A model generated the notes under the pieces. That model did no database searches. It was not told the DNA's origin and was given only the letters and a program-made list of their open reading frames with translations. Below are positions 54,992 to 64,000 of a stretch of 64,000 nucleotides of DNA, piece after piece. Source of the stretch: Pseudomonadota bacterium (GTDB lineage Bacteria; Pseudomonadota; Gammaproteobacteria; Burkholderiales; Burkholderiaceae_E); NCBI GenBank assembly GCA_023388075.1, contig JAEWGX010000085.1:7963-71962 (forward strand), given 5' to 3'. The position numbers and the translations under genes are program-made. The stretch's first letter is position 1, and each line of letters starts with the position of its first letter.

Positions 54992-56152
54992 CTAGTCGGC
55001 CTGGCGACGCAGGAAGGCCGGGATGTCCAGCCGCTCCACGCCCTTCTGGGCCATCGCGCTGATCCGCGCGCTGGCTTCGGAGCGGGGATTGCGGAACACC
55101 GCCGGCTCGTCCAGCCCGGTCGTGTACTCGACCGGATCGGCGCTCGCGTTGTCGGTCCCCGTCTTCACGGACGATTGCGGAACCAGCTGCGGCTTGCGCA
55201 CGACCTTGCCGATGCCGGTCGCCACCACGGTCACGCGCAGCGAGTCCTCCATGTCCTCCTCGTACACGGTGCCGTGGATGATGGTGGCGTCCTCGGCGCA
55301 GAACTGCTTGATCGTGTTGATGACCTCGTTGGTCTCGCGCAGCTTGAGGGAGCGGGTGGCGGTGATGTTGACGATCACGCCGCGCGCGCCGTGCAGGTCG
55401 ACCCCGTCGAGCAGCGGCGAGGACACCGCCTGCTCGGCCGCGAGCCGCGCGCGATCCAGGCCCGACGCTTCGCCGATGCCCATCATCGCCTTGCCCTGCT
55501 CGCCCATGATCGTCTTCACGTCCGCGAAGTCGACGTTGACCAGGCCCGGCACGTTGATGATCTCGGCGATGCCGGCGACGGCGTTGTTCAGCACGTCGTC
55601 GGCCCGCTTGAACGCGTCCTCCAGAGTCGCGTCCTCGTCCATCACCTCGAACAGCTTCTCGTTGAGGACGACGATCAGCGAGTCGACCTGCGCGATCAGG
55701 TTCTCGATGCCCTCGTCGGCGATCCGCATCTTGCGGCTGCCTTCGTAGTTGAAGGGCTTGGTCACCACGCCCACGGTCAGGATCCCGAGCTCCTTGGCGA
55801 TCTCGGCGACCACCGGCGAGGCGCCGGTACCGGTTCCCTTGCCCATCCCCGCGGTGATGAACACCATGTTGGCGCCCTCCAGCGCCGCGCGGATGTCGCC
55901 GCGCGCGGCCTGGGCGGCCGCGCGACCGGCCTCCGGGTTGGCGCCGGCGCCGAGCCCCTGGTCGCCCAGCTGGATGCTGCGCGACGCGAGCGAGCGACCG
56001 AGCGCCTGCCGGTCGGTGTTGATGGCGATGAACTCCACCCCCTGGACGCCGCGATTCACCATGTGGTTCACCGCATTGCCGCCGCCGCCGCCGATTCCGA
56101 CGACCTTGATCACGGCACCGTCCTGATCCGATTCAAGCATCTTGAAAGTCAT
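54992..56152 (-). CDS. ftsZ: Cell division GTPase FtsZ
   Basis: A 386-residue tubulin homologue that forms the division ring. It has GIGGGGGNAVNHM for the nucleotide, the tubulin signature GMGKGTGTG, NVDFADVKTIM and the conserved C-terminal peptide DIPAFLRRQAD that binds FtsA and ZipA. It is 108 bases downstream of ftsA. ATG at 56152. Confidence 0.99.
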   Translation of the reverse strand: MTFKMLESDQDGAVIKVVGIGGGGGNAVNHMVNRGVQGVEFIAINTDRQALGRSLASRSIQLGDQGLGAGANPEAGRAAAQAARGDIRAALEGANMVFITAGMGKGTGTGASPVVAEIAKELGILTVGVVTKPFNYEGSRKMRIADEGIENLIAQVDSLIVVLNEKLFEVMDEDATLEDAFKRADDVLNNAVAGIAEIINVPGLVNVDFADVKTIMGEQGKAMMGIGEASGLDRARLAAEQAVSSPLLDGVDLHGARGVIVNITATRSLKLRETNEVINTIKQFCAEDATIIHGTVYEEDMEDSLRVTVVATGIGKVVRKPQLVPQSSVKTGTDNASADPVEYTTGLDEPAVFRNPRSEASARISAMAQKGVERLDIPAFLRRQAD

Positions 56153-56260
56153 TTGTATTGGCCTCCTGGTTGAACGAAACAGCCTTCGGCATGGCTGAAT
56201 GCCTCGGCTGGCGGGTGCGACACCGGGCAGGAGTACGCACCCTGAGTCGAAGGAGCGGCC

Positions 56261-57493
56261 CTAGAAATTGCCAAGGAACCACTCCTTCATGCGACGCATC
56301 GTGTCCTTGAACGAACCCGATTGCTCCGCAACCTTGCGCCCCCGCAAACGGATCTGGCGAGCTTCCTCCACCAGACCCATCGCGGCGGCAAACCTGGGGG
56401 TCCTCACCACATCGGAGAGGGACCCGTCGTATTCCGGGGCGCCCACGCGCACCGGCTTCAAGAAGATGTCTTCGGCGAGCTCGGCCATGCCGGGCAGCAG
56501 GCTGGATCCGCCGGTGATCACGATGCCCGATGAGATCGCTTCCTCGTAGCCCGACTCGCGGATGGTCTGCTGCACCATCGAGAAGAGCTCCTCCACGCGG
56601 GGCTCGATGACCGCCGCGAGCGCCTGCTTGGAGAGCGAGCGCGGCCCGCGATCGCCGATGCCGGGCACCTCGATCTTGTCGCTGGGGTTGGCCAGCACCT
56701 GCTTGGCGAGCCCGTGGCGAAGCTTGATGTCCTCGGCGTCCGCGGTGGGCGTTCGCAGCGCCATGGCGATGTCGTTGGTGATCTGGTCGCCGGCCACCGG
56801 CAGCACCGCCGAATGGCGGATCGCGCCGCCCACGAACACGGCGATGTCGGTGGTGCCTCCGCCGATGTCGACCAGCGCGACGCCGAGCTCCTTCTCGTCG
56901 GCGGTCAGCACCGCGCTGCTTGCCGCGAGCGGCTGCAGGATCAGGTCCTGGACCTCCAGACCGCAGCGGCGCACGCACTTGATGATGTTCTGCACCGCCG
57001 AGACCGCGCCGGTCACGATGTGCACCTTGACGTCCAGGCGCACCCCGCTCATGCCAACCGGCTCGCGGATGTCCTCCTGCCCGTCGATGATGTACTCCTG
57101 CGGCAGCACGTGCAGGATTTGCTGGTCGGTCGGGATGTTGACCGCCTTGGCGGTCTCGGTGACGCGCTGCACGTCGGCCTCGGTCACCTCCTTGTCCTTG
57201 ATCGCCACCATGCCGATCGAGTTGAAGCTGCGCACGTGGCTGCCGGCGATCCCGGTCACCACCGTGCGGATCTTGTAGCTCGCCATGAGCTCGGCTTCCT
57301 CGAGCGCGGCCTGGATGGAGGCGACCGTCTTCTCGATGTCGACCACCACGCCCTTCTTGAGTCCGCGCGACTCGTGCTGGCCGATGCCGACGACCTCGTA
57401 CTGGCCGTCGCCGTGCATCTCGGCCACGATCGTCACCACCTTCGAGGTGCCGATGTCGAGGCCTACCAGCAGATCCCTGTTCTCTCTCGTCAT
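56261..57493 (-). CDS. ftsA: Cell division protein FtsA
   Basis: A 410-residue actin-fold protein that anchors FtsZ to the membrane. It starts LLVGLDIGTSKVVTIVAE and has VALVDIGGGTTDIAVF and SGIVITGGSSLLPGMAEL for ATP binding; the C-terminal amphipathic helix is in MRRMKEWFLGNF. Its ATG overlaps the ftsQ stop in an ATGA, so the two are translationally coupled. Confidence 0.98.
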   Translation of the reverse strand: MTRENRDLLVGLDIGTSKVVTIVAEMHGDGQYEVVGIGQHESRGLKKGVVVDIEKTVASIQAALEEAELMASYKIRTVVTGIAGSHVRSFNSIGMVAIKDKEVTEADVQRVTETAKAVNIPTDQQILHVLPQEYIIDGQEDIREPVGMSGVRLDVKVHIVTGAVSAVQNIIKCVRRCGLEVQDLILQPLAASSAVLTADEKELGVALVDIGGGTTDIAVFVGGAIRHSAVLPVAGDQITNDIAMALRTPTADAEDIKLRHGLAKQVLANPSDKIEVPGIGDRGPRSLSKQALAAVIEPRVEELFSMVQQTIRESGYEEAISSGIVITGGSSLLPGMAELAEDIFLKPVRVGAPEYDGSLSDVVRTPRFAAAMGLVEEARQIRLRGRKVAEQSGSFKDTMRRMKEWFLGNF

Positions 57494-58299
57494 GGTCGCC
57501 TGGCGAATTCCCTGCTGCCGCGCTCGCTGCGCTCGCTCTTGTCGTTGGTGTCCTGGCCGAGCACGCCCGGCGCCCTCACGGCGAAGCCGTTGGGGTAGCG
57601 CAGGTCGATGACCTCCGCGCGCTCGTTGAGTCGCGCCGCCACCACCGGATGGACCGCGACCCAGCGCGCGATCCGGTCGTTCATCGGCACGCCGTCGTCG
57701 CGTCCGATGAGGAGCGTGATCCCGTTGTCCAGCTGCGCCGACCACGCCTGTCGCTCCGACAGCACCAGCTTGCGCGGCTCGAGCTCGAGCGGCTGCAACT
57801 GGGTGCGCAGCTCCGCATAGCGGCGGGTGACCATGGCCTGCGTGCCCTCCGGCCCGGCGAACTCGAGCAGCGCGGCGCGGTCGTCCACTTCCTCCGGGTT
57901 GACGCGAAACGGCTCGCCGAAGGTGTTGACGAAGCGGCCGTCTCCCCACTGGGCAAGTGGCCGGTGCTCCTCGATGCCCACGAAGAGCCGGTTCGGCCAG
58001 ACGCGCCTCACCTGGGCGCGACGCACCCACGGTGCGTCCTCGAAGGCCTGGCGCACGCGGTCCAGGTCCACCGTGAAGAAGTTGCCGGTGAAGCGGTTCA
58101 GGTGCGACGCCCGCAGCGACGGGATGCTGACGTGCTCCAGCGCGCGACCCGGCACCGGACCGATCTCGATCGATTCCAGCTCGAACATCGGCCGATTGGC
58201 GAGCCACCAGAGGCCGGCCACGATCAGGCTCGCGAAGGCGACCATCGTCATCGCCCCGGCGACGAGGTTGAGCGCGCGCGCATCCTGCCACAGGGTCAT
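57490..58299 (-). CDS. ftsQ: Cell division protein FtsQ
   Basis: A 269-residue bitopic divisome protein. One membrane helix (about 10-34, [20 protein letters not shown]) is followed by a POTRA domain starting [10 protein letters not shown] and the FtsQ beta domain with [22 protein letters not shown]. The last ~20 residues are polar and charged, without homology. The start and the stop both sit in ATGA overlaps with ddl and ftsA. Confidence 0.96.
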   Translation of the reverse strand: MTLWQDARALNLVAGAMTMVAFASLIVAGLWWLANRPMFELESIEIGPVPGRALEHVSIPSLRASHLNRFTGNFFTVDLDRVRQAFEDAPWVRRAQVRRVWPNRLFVGIEEHRPLAQWGDGRFVNTFGEPFRVNPEEVDDRAALLEFAGPEGTQAMVTRRYAELRTQLQPLELEPRKLVLSERQAWSAQLDNGITLLIGRDDGVPMNDRIARWVAVHPVVAARLNERAEVIDLRYPNGFAVRAPGVLGQDTNDKSERSERGSREFARRP

Positions 58300-59294
58300 G
58301 GCGCACCGTTCCCTTCGACGCCGCCGCCACTGCGCGCCGGCGCGGGAACGCGCCGGATCTTGAGCGAAGCCGACGCCGTGATCTCCAGCACCAGATCCTC
58401 GTATGACATGCCCACCGCGCGCGCCGCCATCGGCACCAGCGAGTGGCCGGTCATGCCTGGCGCGGTGTTGACCTCCAGCAGCCACGGTCGGTCGTCGCGG
58501 CTCGAAAGCATGAAGTCGACCCGGCCCCAGCCTTCGCAGCCGATCGCGCGGTAGGCGGTGACCGCTATGCGGGCAATGTCGCGAGCGAGCGCCTCCGGCA
58601 GCGGCGCCGGGCAGAGGTAGCGGGTGTCGTCGCTGAAGTACTTGTTCTGGTAGTCGTAGTTGCCGTCCGGCGCCTGGATCTCCACGATCGGCAGCGCCAT
58701 GGCCGACTCGCCGCTGCCGAGCACCGCCACGGTGAGCTCGCGGCCGGCGATGAACTCTTCCGCGAGCACCTCGCGGTCGAGTCGCGCGGCGGCGGCGAAT
58801 GCCTCGACGAGCTGGTCCGCCGCGGTCACCCGCGTGATGCCGATGGTCGAGCCCTCGTGCGGGGGCTTCATGATCAGCGGCAGGCCGAGGTACTCGACCA
58901 GGTCGTCGAGCTGGCCCACCTCGGACACCGACAGGAACCGCGGCGTCGGCAGGCCCTGCGCGACCCAGATCTGCTTGGTCCGCACCTTGTCCATCGCGAT
59001 GGCCGACGCCATCACGCCGGAGCCGGTGTAGGGGATGCCGAGCAGCTCCAGCGCGCCCTGGACGGTGCCGTCCTCGCCATAGCGACCGTGCAGAGCGATG
59101 AAGGCGCGCTCGAAGCCGCCATCCTTGAGCGCCTGCAGCGGCTGGGTCGCCGGATCGAAGGCGTGCGCGTCGGCGCCGCGGCTTCTCAGCGCGGCCAGCA
59201 CGCCGTTGCCCGACATCAGCGAGACCTCGCGCTCCGAGGAGAGCCCGCCCATGAGCACGGCGATCCGGCCGAGCGATCGCGGGTCTTCAGACAT
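58296..59294 (-). CDS. ddl: D-alanine-D-alanine ligase
   Basis: A 332-residue ATP-grasp ligase making D-Ala-D-Ala for peptidoglycan. It has [43 protein letters not shown] and the metal-binding [15 protein letters not shown]. The ATG at 59294 is preceded by a near-perfect GGAGGT with a 7-base spacer inside the end of murC. It overlaps murC by 8 bases and ftsQ by 4. Confidence 0.98.
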   Translation of the reverse strand: MSEDPRSLGRIAVLMGGLSSEREVSLMSGNGVLAALRSRGADAHAFDPATQPLQALKDGGFERAFIALHGRYGEDGTVQGALELLGIPYTGSGVMASAIAMDKVRTKQIWVAQGLPTPRFLSVSEVGQLDDLVEYLGLPLIMKPPHEGSTIGITRVTAADQLVEAFAAAARLDREVLAEEFIAGRELTVAVLGSGESAMALPIVEIQAPDGNYDYQNKYFSDDTRYLCPAPLPEALARDIARIAVTAYRAIGCEGWGRVDFMLSSRDDRPWLLEVNTAPGMTGHSLVPMAARAVGMSYEDLVLEITASASLKIRRVPAPARSGGGVEGNGAP

Positions 59295-60690
59295 TGTCGC
59301 CACCTCCCTTCAACAGCGCGGGCACCTTGCCGATCGTCCCCGCGCCCATGGCGATCACCACGTCGCCATCGCGGGCCGCGCGCAGGATCGCGGCCGGCAT
59401 CTCGTCGATCGATTCGACGAACGTAGGCTCGAGCCGTCCGGTCACGCGCAGCGACCGTGCGAGCGTGCGGCCGTCCGCGGCGACGATCGGCGCCTCCCCG
59501 GCCGGATACACCTCGGCGAGCAGCAGGCAGTCGGCCGTCGACAGCACCCGAACGAAATCCTCGAAGAGGTCGCGGGTGCGCGAGTAGCGATGCGGCTGGA
59601 ACGCCACCACGATCCGGCGGCCCGGAAAAGCGCCGCGCGCGGCCGCGATCGTCGCCGCCATCTCCGCCGGATGGTGGCCGTAGTCGTCGACCAGGGTGAA
59701 CGATCCGCCGCCGGCCGCCGCGGGCAGCGCGATCTCGCCATAGCGCTCGAAGCGCCGGCCCACGCCGCGGAACTCCGCGAGCGCCGCGACGATCGCATCG
59801 TCCTGCGCGCCGAGCTCGCCGGCCACCGCGATCGCGGCGAGCGCATTGCGCACGTTGTGCTCGCCGGCGAGCGCCAGCGCGACCGGCAGCGGCGGCTCGC
59901 CTTCGCGCAGCACGGTGAAGTGCATGCGGTCGCCCTCGGCGCGCAGGTCGACGGCGCGCACCTGCGCGTCGCCGTCGAGCCCGTAGGTGATCATCGGCTT
60001 GGAGACGAACGGCATGATCTCGCGCACGTTGCGGTCGTCGGCGCAGAGCACCGCGGCCCCGTAGAACGGCAACTGGTGCAGGAACTCGATGAAGGCGTGC
60101 TTCAGGCGCGCCATGTCGTGACCATAGGTGTCCATATGGTCCGCATCGATGTTGGTGACCACCGAGATCATCGGCGCGAGGTTGAGGAACGACCCGTCGG
60201 ATTCGTCCGCCTCGACCACGATGTAGTCGCCCGTGCCGAGCCGCGCATTGACGCCGGCGCTGTTCAGGCGGCCGCCGATCACGAACGTGGGGTCGAAGCC
60301 CGCCTTCGCGAGCACGCTCGCCACCAGGCTGGTGGTGGTGGTCTTGCCGTGGGTGCCCGCGATCGCGATGCCCTGCTTGAGCTTCATCAGCTCGGCCAGC
60401 ATCAGCGCCCGCGGCACCACCGGCAGGCGCCGCGCCCGTGCCGCCCGCACCTCCGGGTTCTCCGGCTGGACCGCGCTCGAGGTGACGACGCAATCGGCCT
60501 CGCCCAGGTGCGCGGCGTCGTGGCCGACCTCGATCGTGGCGCCGAGGCCGCGCAGGCGCTGCAGCACGCCCGACTCGACCAGGTCCGAACCGCTCACCTG
60601 GTAGCCCAGGTTGAGCAGCACCTCCGCGATGCCGCTCATCCCGGCCCCGCCGATGCCGACGAAGTGGATGCGCTTGACTTTGTGCTTCAT
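59287..60690 (-). CDS. murC: UDP-N-acetylmuramate-L-alanine ligase
   Basis: A 467-residue Mur ligase adding L-alanine to UDP-MurNAc. It has the N-terminal Rossmann motif [18 protein letters not shown], the ATP loop [20 protein letters not shown] and the C-terminal [10 protein letters not shown] with FQPHRYSRT. It follows murG by 79 bases and is coupled to ddl. Confidence 0.98.
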   Translation of the reverse strand: MKHKVKRIHFVGIGGAGMSGIAEVLLNLGYQVSGSDLVESGVLQRLRGLGATIEVGHDAAHLGEADCVVTSSAVQPENPEVRAARARRLPVVPRALMLAELMKLKQGIAIAGTHGKTTTTSLVASVLAKAGFDPTFVIGGRLNSAGVNARLGTGDYIVVEADESDGSFLNLAPMISVVTNIDADHMDTYGHDMARLKHAFIEFLHQLPFYGAAVLCADDRNVREIMPFVSKPMITYGLDGDAQVRAVDLRAEGDRMHFTVLREGEPPLPVALALAGEHNVRNALAAIAVAGELGAQDDAIVAALAEFRGVGRRFERYGEIALPAAAGGGSFTLVDDYGHHPAEMAATIAAARGAFPGRRIVVAFQPHRYSRTRDLFEDFVRVLSTADCLLLAEVYPAGEAPIVAADGRTLARSLRVTGRLEPTFVESIDEMPAAILRAARDGDVVIAMGAGTIGKVPALLKGGGDNV

Positions 60691-60769
60691 GCCAGCGCGT
60701 CCCGGCCGCCCGAAGGCGCTGGCACGCCCCCCCGCGGGGCAGCGAACGTAGTGCGCGTGGGGGTCGTCA

Positions 60770-61882
60770 TCATGCCGCGAGCGGTTCCTTTGCCGCGGAT
60801 TCGCAGACGTCGGCCACCGTCTTGGCCGCGTCCGGCTTGCCGAGCGCCCGCGCCTTGGCCGCCATGGTGGCAAGCGCCTCCCGGGTGAGCTGCGAGAGCA
60901 GCGAGCCGAGGCCGCTCGGCGTGAGGTCCTCCTGCTGGATGAGGATGGCCGCCCCCGACTCCGACAGGAACCGCGCATTGCCGGTCTGGTGGTCGTCCAC
61001 CGCGTGGGGGAAGGGCACCAGGATGGATGCCACGCCCACGCAGGCGATCTCGGAAACCGTCATCGCGCCGGCCCGCGCGATCACCAGGTCGGCCTCGCGG
61101 TAGGCCTCGGCCATGTCGTCGATGAAGGCCACTGTCCGCGCCTCGACCGCCGCCGCGGCGTAGTTCGCCTTCAACGCGTCCAGGTGGGCCTGGCCACTCT
61201 GGTGCAGGATCGAAGGCCGGCGCTGCGGCAGCATCAGGCCGAACGCATTGGGCACCACCTGGTTGAAGACCTGCGCGCCCAGGCTGCCGCCGACCACGAG
61301 AACCCGCAGCCGGCCGCTGCGGGCGCGGTAGCGATGCTCGGGCGGCTCCACCGCGGCGATCTCGGCAGCGACCGGATTGCCGCACCACCGTGCCTGCGAG
61401 AGGGTGCCCGGGAAGGCGACCAGCACGTGATCGGCTACCCGGGACAGCACGCGGTTGGACAAGCCCGCGACCGAGTTCTGCTCATGCAGCACCAGGGGCT
61501 TGTCGAGCAGCGACGCCATCATGCCGCCGGGAAAGGTGATGTAGCCGCCCAGCCCGAGCACCACCGCCGGCCGTACCTGGCGAATGACCCGAAGCGACTG
61601 CCAGAAGGCGATCAGCAGGCGCGCGGGCAGCAGCAGCTTGGTGACGATGCCCTTGCCACGCACGCCGCCGAAGTCGACGTACTTCATCTCGATGCCCCGC
61701 GGCGGCACGAGCCGCGCCTCCATGCCGCGGCGATTGCCGAGCCACACGACCCGCCAGCCGCGGCCACGCAGCACCTCCGCCACCGCGAGGCCCGGAAAGA
61801 TGTGCCCGCCGGTGCCGCCGGCCATCACGAGGATGGTCGGTGGCGGCTTCGCGCCCGGCGCTTGCGTCCTGCCCGGATTCAC
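60770..61882 (-). CDS. murG: UDP-N-acetylglucosamine-N-acetylmuramyl-pentapeptide transferase
   Basis: A 370-residue GT-B glycosyltransferase that makes lipid II at the inner face of the membrane. It has [40 protein letters not shown] and [12 protein letters not shown], all MurG signatures. The start is a GTG at 61882 overlapping the ftsW stop in GTGA; a short proline-rich lead of about 15 residues precedes the fold. Confidence 0.97.
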   Translation of the reverse strand: MNPGRTQAPGAKPPPTILVMAGGTGGHIFPGLAVAEVLRGRGWRVVWLGNRRGMEARLVPPRGIEMKYVDFGGVRGKGIVTKLLLPARLLIAFWQSLRVIRQVRPAVVLGLGGYITFPGGMMASLLDKPLVLHEQNSVAGLSNRVLSRVADHVLVAFPGTLSQARWCGNPVAAEIAAVEPPEHRYRARSGRLRVLVVGGSLGAQVFNQVVPNAFGLMLPQRRPSILHQSGQAHLDALKANYAAAAVEARTVAFIDDMAEAYREADLVIARAGAMTVSEIACVGVASILVPFPHAVDDHQTGNARFLSESGAAILIQQEDLTPSGLGSLLSQLTREALATMAAKARALGKPDAAKTVADVCESAAKEPLAA

Positions 61883-63198
61883 AGCACCGACCCCCGCATC
61901 AGGCGGCGGTTCTCGAGATCGATCCGCAGGACGATGGCCAGCGCGACGCAGGTCATCAGGATCGCGCTGCCGCCGAAGCTCATGAGCGGCAGGGTCAGCC
62001 CCTTGGTCGGCAGCAGCCCGAGGTTCACGCCGAGGTTGATGAACGCCTGGATCCCGATCCAGAGGCCCACGCCCTGAGCCACCAGCCCGTTGAAGAACAG
62101 GTCGAACGAGGTCGCCTGGCGGCCGATCTCGAAGCAGCGGCGCACGATCCAGAAGAAGAGGCCGATCACCACCATCATGCCGACCAGGCCGAGCTCCTCG
62201 CCGATGATGGCGAAGATGAAGTCGGTATGCGGCTCGGGCAGGTAGCTCCACTTGGCCACGCCGCCGCCGAGCCCCACCCCGAACCACTCTCCCTTGCCGA
62301 TCGCCATCAGCGAATGGGTGAGCTGGTAGCCGCTGCCCTCGGCGTTGCCGCTTGCGAACGGCTCGAGGTACGCGAAGAAGCGCTGCCGTCGAAACGGCAC
62401 GAACATGATGAAGGCCATGAAGATCGCGGCCAGGACGGCGCCCATGCCGAAGAAGAGCCGCGGGCTCATGCCGCCGAGGAAGAGCACGCCCATCGCCACC
62501 GAGACGATCACCATCAGCGCACCCAGGTCGGGCTCGCGCATGATCAGGATGCCCACGATCGCCAGCGCCGCTGCCATCGGGATGAAGCCGCGCTTCAGTT
62601 GATGCATCAGCTCCTGCTTGCGCGTGGCGTAGTCGGCCACGTACAGGATCACGAGCAGCTTCATCACCTCGCTCGGCTGCAGGCTCATCGGGCCGACGTT
62701 GATCCACCTGTCCGCGCCGCCCGCACGCCGGCCGATGCCGGGCACGAAGACCAGCACCAGCAGCACGATGCCGGCCACGAAGAGCGGCAGCGCCATCCGC
62801 TGCCAGTGCCGCACCGGCATGGCGAAGGCGACCACCGACATGCCGAGCGCGAGGCCGATCGAGATCGCGTGCCGCACCAGGAAGTAGGTGGAGGCGCCCC
62901 CGCCCGGATTGCGTCGCTCCAGCACCGCGATCGAAGCGGAGTAGACCATCACCAGGCCGATCGCGAGCAGGATCGCCACGGCCCAGAGCAGGGCCGCGTC
63001 GAACTTCTGCACGCCGGTGTCGAGCAGGTCGCGCGAGAAGACACGCAGCAGGGACGGCTGGTATCCCGGCGCGCGGCGTCGTCCACCGGCTCCGCCGCGC
63101 ACGACGGCGCGTCGCCCCGCCACGCGGCGGTCCGGCGACCGCCCACCGGCTGCCTTGCCGCCGAGGAAGCCACCCAGCACCTCGCCGAGGCCGCTCAT
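61879..63198 (-). CDS. ftsW: Lipid II polymerase FtsW (SEDS family)
   Basis: A 439-residue SEDS glycosyltransferase with about ten membrane helices, polymerising septal peptidoglycan with FtsI. It has [19 protein letters not shown], the extracellular [20 protein letters not shown] and the final [14 protein letters not shown] basic, glycine/arginine-rich cytoplasmic tail of about 75 residues precedes the first helix, longer than in E. coli. The ATG at 63198 follows GGAGGGG at good spacing. Confidence 0.97.
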   Translation of the reverse strand: MSGLGEVLGGFLGGKAAGGRSPDRRVAGRRAVVRGGAGGRRRAPGYQPSLLRVFSRDLLDTGVQKFDAALLWAVAILLAIGLVMVYSASIAVLERRNPGGGASTYFLVRHAISIGLALGMSVVAFAMPVRHWQRMALPLFVAGIVLLVLVFVPGIGRRAGGADRWINVGPMSLQPSEVMKLLVILYVADYATRKQELMHQLKRGFIPMAAALAIVGILIMREPDLGALMVIVSVAMGVLFLGGMSPRLFFGMGAVLAAIFMAFIMFVPFRRQRFFAYLEPFASGNAEGSGYQLTHSLMAIGKGEWFGVGLGGGVAKWSYLPEPHTDFIFAIIGEELGLVGMMVVIGLFFWIVRRCFEIGRQATSFDLFFNGLVAQGVGLWIGIQAFINLGVNLGLLPTKGLTLPLMSFGGSAILMTCVALAIVLRIDLENRRLMRGSVL

Positions 63199-63277
63199 GG
63201 TCGCCCCTCCGGCCGCGAAGCGCGACCGCCGCTGCGGGAAAGGAGGGCGGCCGCTTCGGGGAGCCACGCGCACGCGC

Positions 63278-64000
63278 TCAGCATGGCTGTCCTGCCTCCT
63301 GCGCGAGCGCCGTCACGGCGGCCACGAAGACCTCCGAGCGGTGCGGGTAGTTGCGGAACATGTCGAAGCTCGCGCAGGCCGGCGACATCAGCACCGCGTC
63401 GCCGGTGGCGGCGAGGCGGGCCGCTTCGTTCACTGCCTCGTCCATGCTGCCGGCGTGATGCACCGGGACGCCGGTGCCGGCGAGCGCCTGCTCGATCAGG
63501 CCGGCGTCGCGGCCGATGAGCACCACCGCCCGCGCGTGGCGGCGCACCGCCGGTGCGAGCGGGGCGAAGTCCTGGCCCTTGCCGATGCCGCCCGCGATCA
63601 GCACGCAGCGCCGGCCCAGTCCGGACAGCGCGGCGACGGTTGCGCCCACGTTGGTGCCCTTGCTGTCGTCGTACCAGGCGACATCGTTCACCACCGCGAC
63701 CAGGCTGCAGCGATGGGGGCCCGCATCGAAATCACGCAGCCCGCGCAGCATCGCCGCAAGCGGCACGTCGGCGGCCCGCAGCAGGGCGAGCGCGGCCAGC
63801 ACGTTGGCCCGGTTGTGGGCGCCGTGAAGCCGCAGGGCGTCGGCCGGCATCAGCCGGTTGACGTGGATCTCGGCCGGCTGGCTGCGGCGCCGCCCGGCCG
63901 GCTCGTCGCCCGCGACCGCCTCGGCCAGCCAGTCGAGGCCGCCGTCGCGCACGACACCGAAGCCGGGCGCGGACGTCGGCGCGGCGAGACCGAACAGGAC
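63278..64000 (-). CDS. murD: UDP-N-acetylmuramoylalanine-D-glutamate ligase, C-terminal part (cut by window edge)
   Basis: The last 240 codons of a Mur ligase; the frame continues to the right edge without a start. It shows HGAHNRANVLAALALL, WYDDSKGTNVGAT and the C-terminal LMSPACASFDMFRNYPHRG-like end (here SPACASFDMFRNYPHRSEVF), which identify MurD. It adds D-glutamate to UDP-MurNAc-L-Ala. It lies 79 bases upstream of ftsW in the dcw order. Confidence 0.96.
   Translation of the reverse strand, partial: VLFGLAAPTSAPGFGVVRDGGLDWLAEAVAGDEPAGRRRSQPAEIHVNRLMPADALRLHGAHNRANVLAALALLRAADVPLAAMLRGLRDFDAGPHRCSLVAVVNDVAWYDDSKGTNVGATVAALSGLGRRCVLIAGGIGKGQDFAPLAPAVRRHARAVVLIGRDAGLIEQALAGTGVPVHHAGSMDEAVNEAARLAATGDAVLMSPACASFDMFRNYPHRSEVFVAAVTALAQEAGQPC

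Noticed and set aside
61840..63519. Plus-strand frame antisense to ftsW and murD
   Set aside because: Sequence is rich in His, Asp and Arg without motifs, a mirror of membrane-protein codons; ftsW and murD are unambiguous on the other strand.

Overview
The window is GC-rich chromosomal DNA from a Gram-negative proteobacterium, most likely a betaproteobacterium close to Burkholderiales. The evidence is LpxC, SecA with a C-terminal zinc motif, ZapD, type IV pilus genes pilBCD, many TRAP, Liv and CoA-ligand-type catabolic genes, and the backbone order dcw cluster - peroxiredoxin - lpxC - dciA - secA - argJ - AAA ATPase - mutT/thiE - yacG - zapD - coaE - pilD - pilC - pilB. No rRNA, tRNA, CRISPR array or transposase was seen.

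Layout. Positions 1-5.3 kb hold an acyl-CoA catabolic cluster: two acyl-CoA dehydrogenase family genes (one cut by the left edge), a family I-type CoA transferase, a MaoC hydratase, a nitroreductase and a CaiB-type CoA transferase. Then come a GGDEF/EAL membrane protein (5.4-7.8 kb), a beta-phosphoglucomutase/GH65 phosphorylase fusion (7.9-11.2 kb), an H-NS-type protein followed by a two-domain kinase (11.4-13.3 kb), a NUDIX hydrolase, and an aldehyde dehydrogenase/FAD oxidoreductase pair (13.3-17.3 kb). A branched-chain-type ABC uptake operon livG-livF-livK-livH-livM runs leftward at 18.0-22.8 kb and ends in a 5'-truncated second copy of livK. Next are a ROK sugar kinase, a HAD/polytopic membrane protein, a sugar-acid dehydratase of the IlvD/Edd family, an AceE-type 2-oxoacid dehydrogenase E1 and a divergent Lrp regulator (22.9-30.9 kb).

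From 31 to 44.9 kb lies the conserved backbone: pilB-pilC-pilD-coaE-zapD-yacG rightward, then mutT/thiE, an AAA ATPase, argJ and secA leftward, with a patatin-like lipase gene and dciA rightward. At 44.9-52.9 kb this backbone is interrupted by an accessory cluster of lower GC: a probable six-gene operon (cupin - TRAP dctP - SDR - dctQ - dctM - alpha/beta hydrolase), an MFS exporter, a LysR regulator and a second, paralogous cupin. It looks like a self-contained uptake-and-catabolism module for an unidentified compound and is the best candidate here for an undescribed system. From 53 kb to the right edge the backbone resumes leftward: lpxC, a peroxiredoxin, ftsZ, ftsA, ftsQ, ddl, murC, murG, ftsW and the C-terminal part of murD, with the tight 4-base overlaps usual for the division and cell wall cluster.

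No stretch longer than 300 bases lacks a gene. The largest gap is 54710-54991 (282 bases), between the peroxiredoxin and ftsZ; it holds two stem-loops. Other gaps above 150 bases are 11157-11364, 25391-25633, 30930-31148, 40039-40286 and 52884-53047. All functional calls are from reading the translated sequence and family knowledge; no database search was run.
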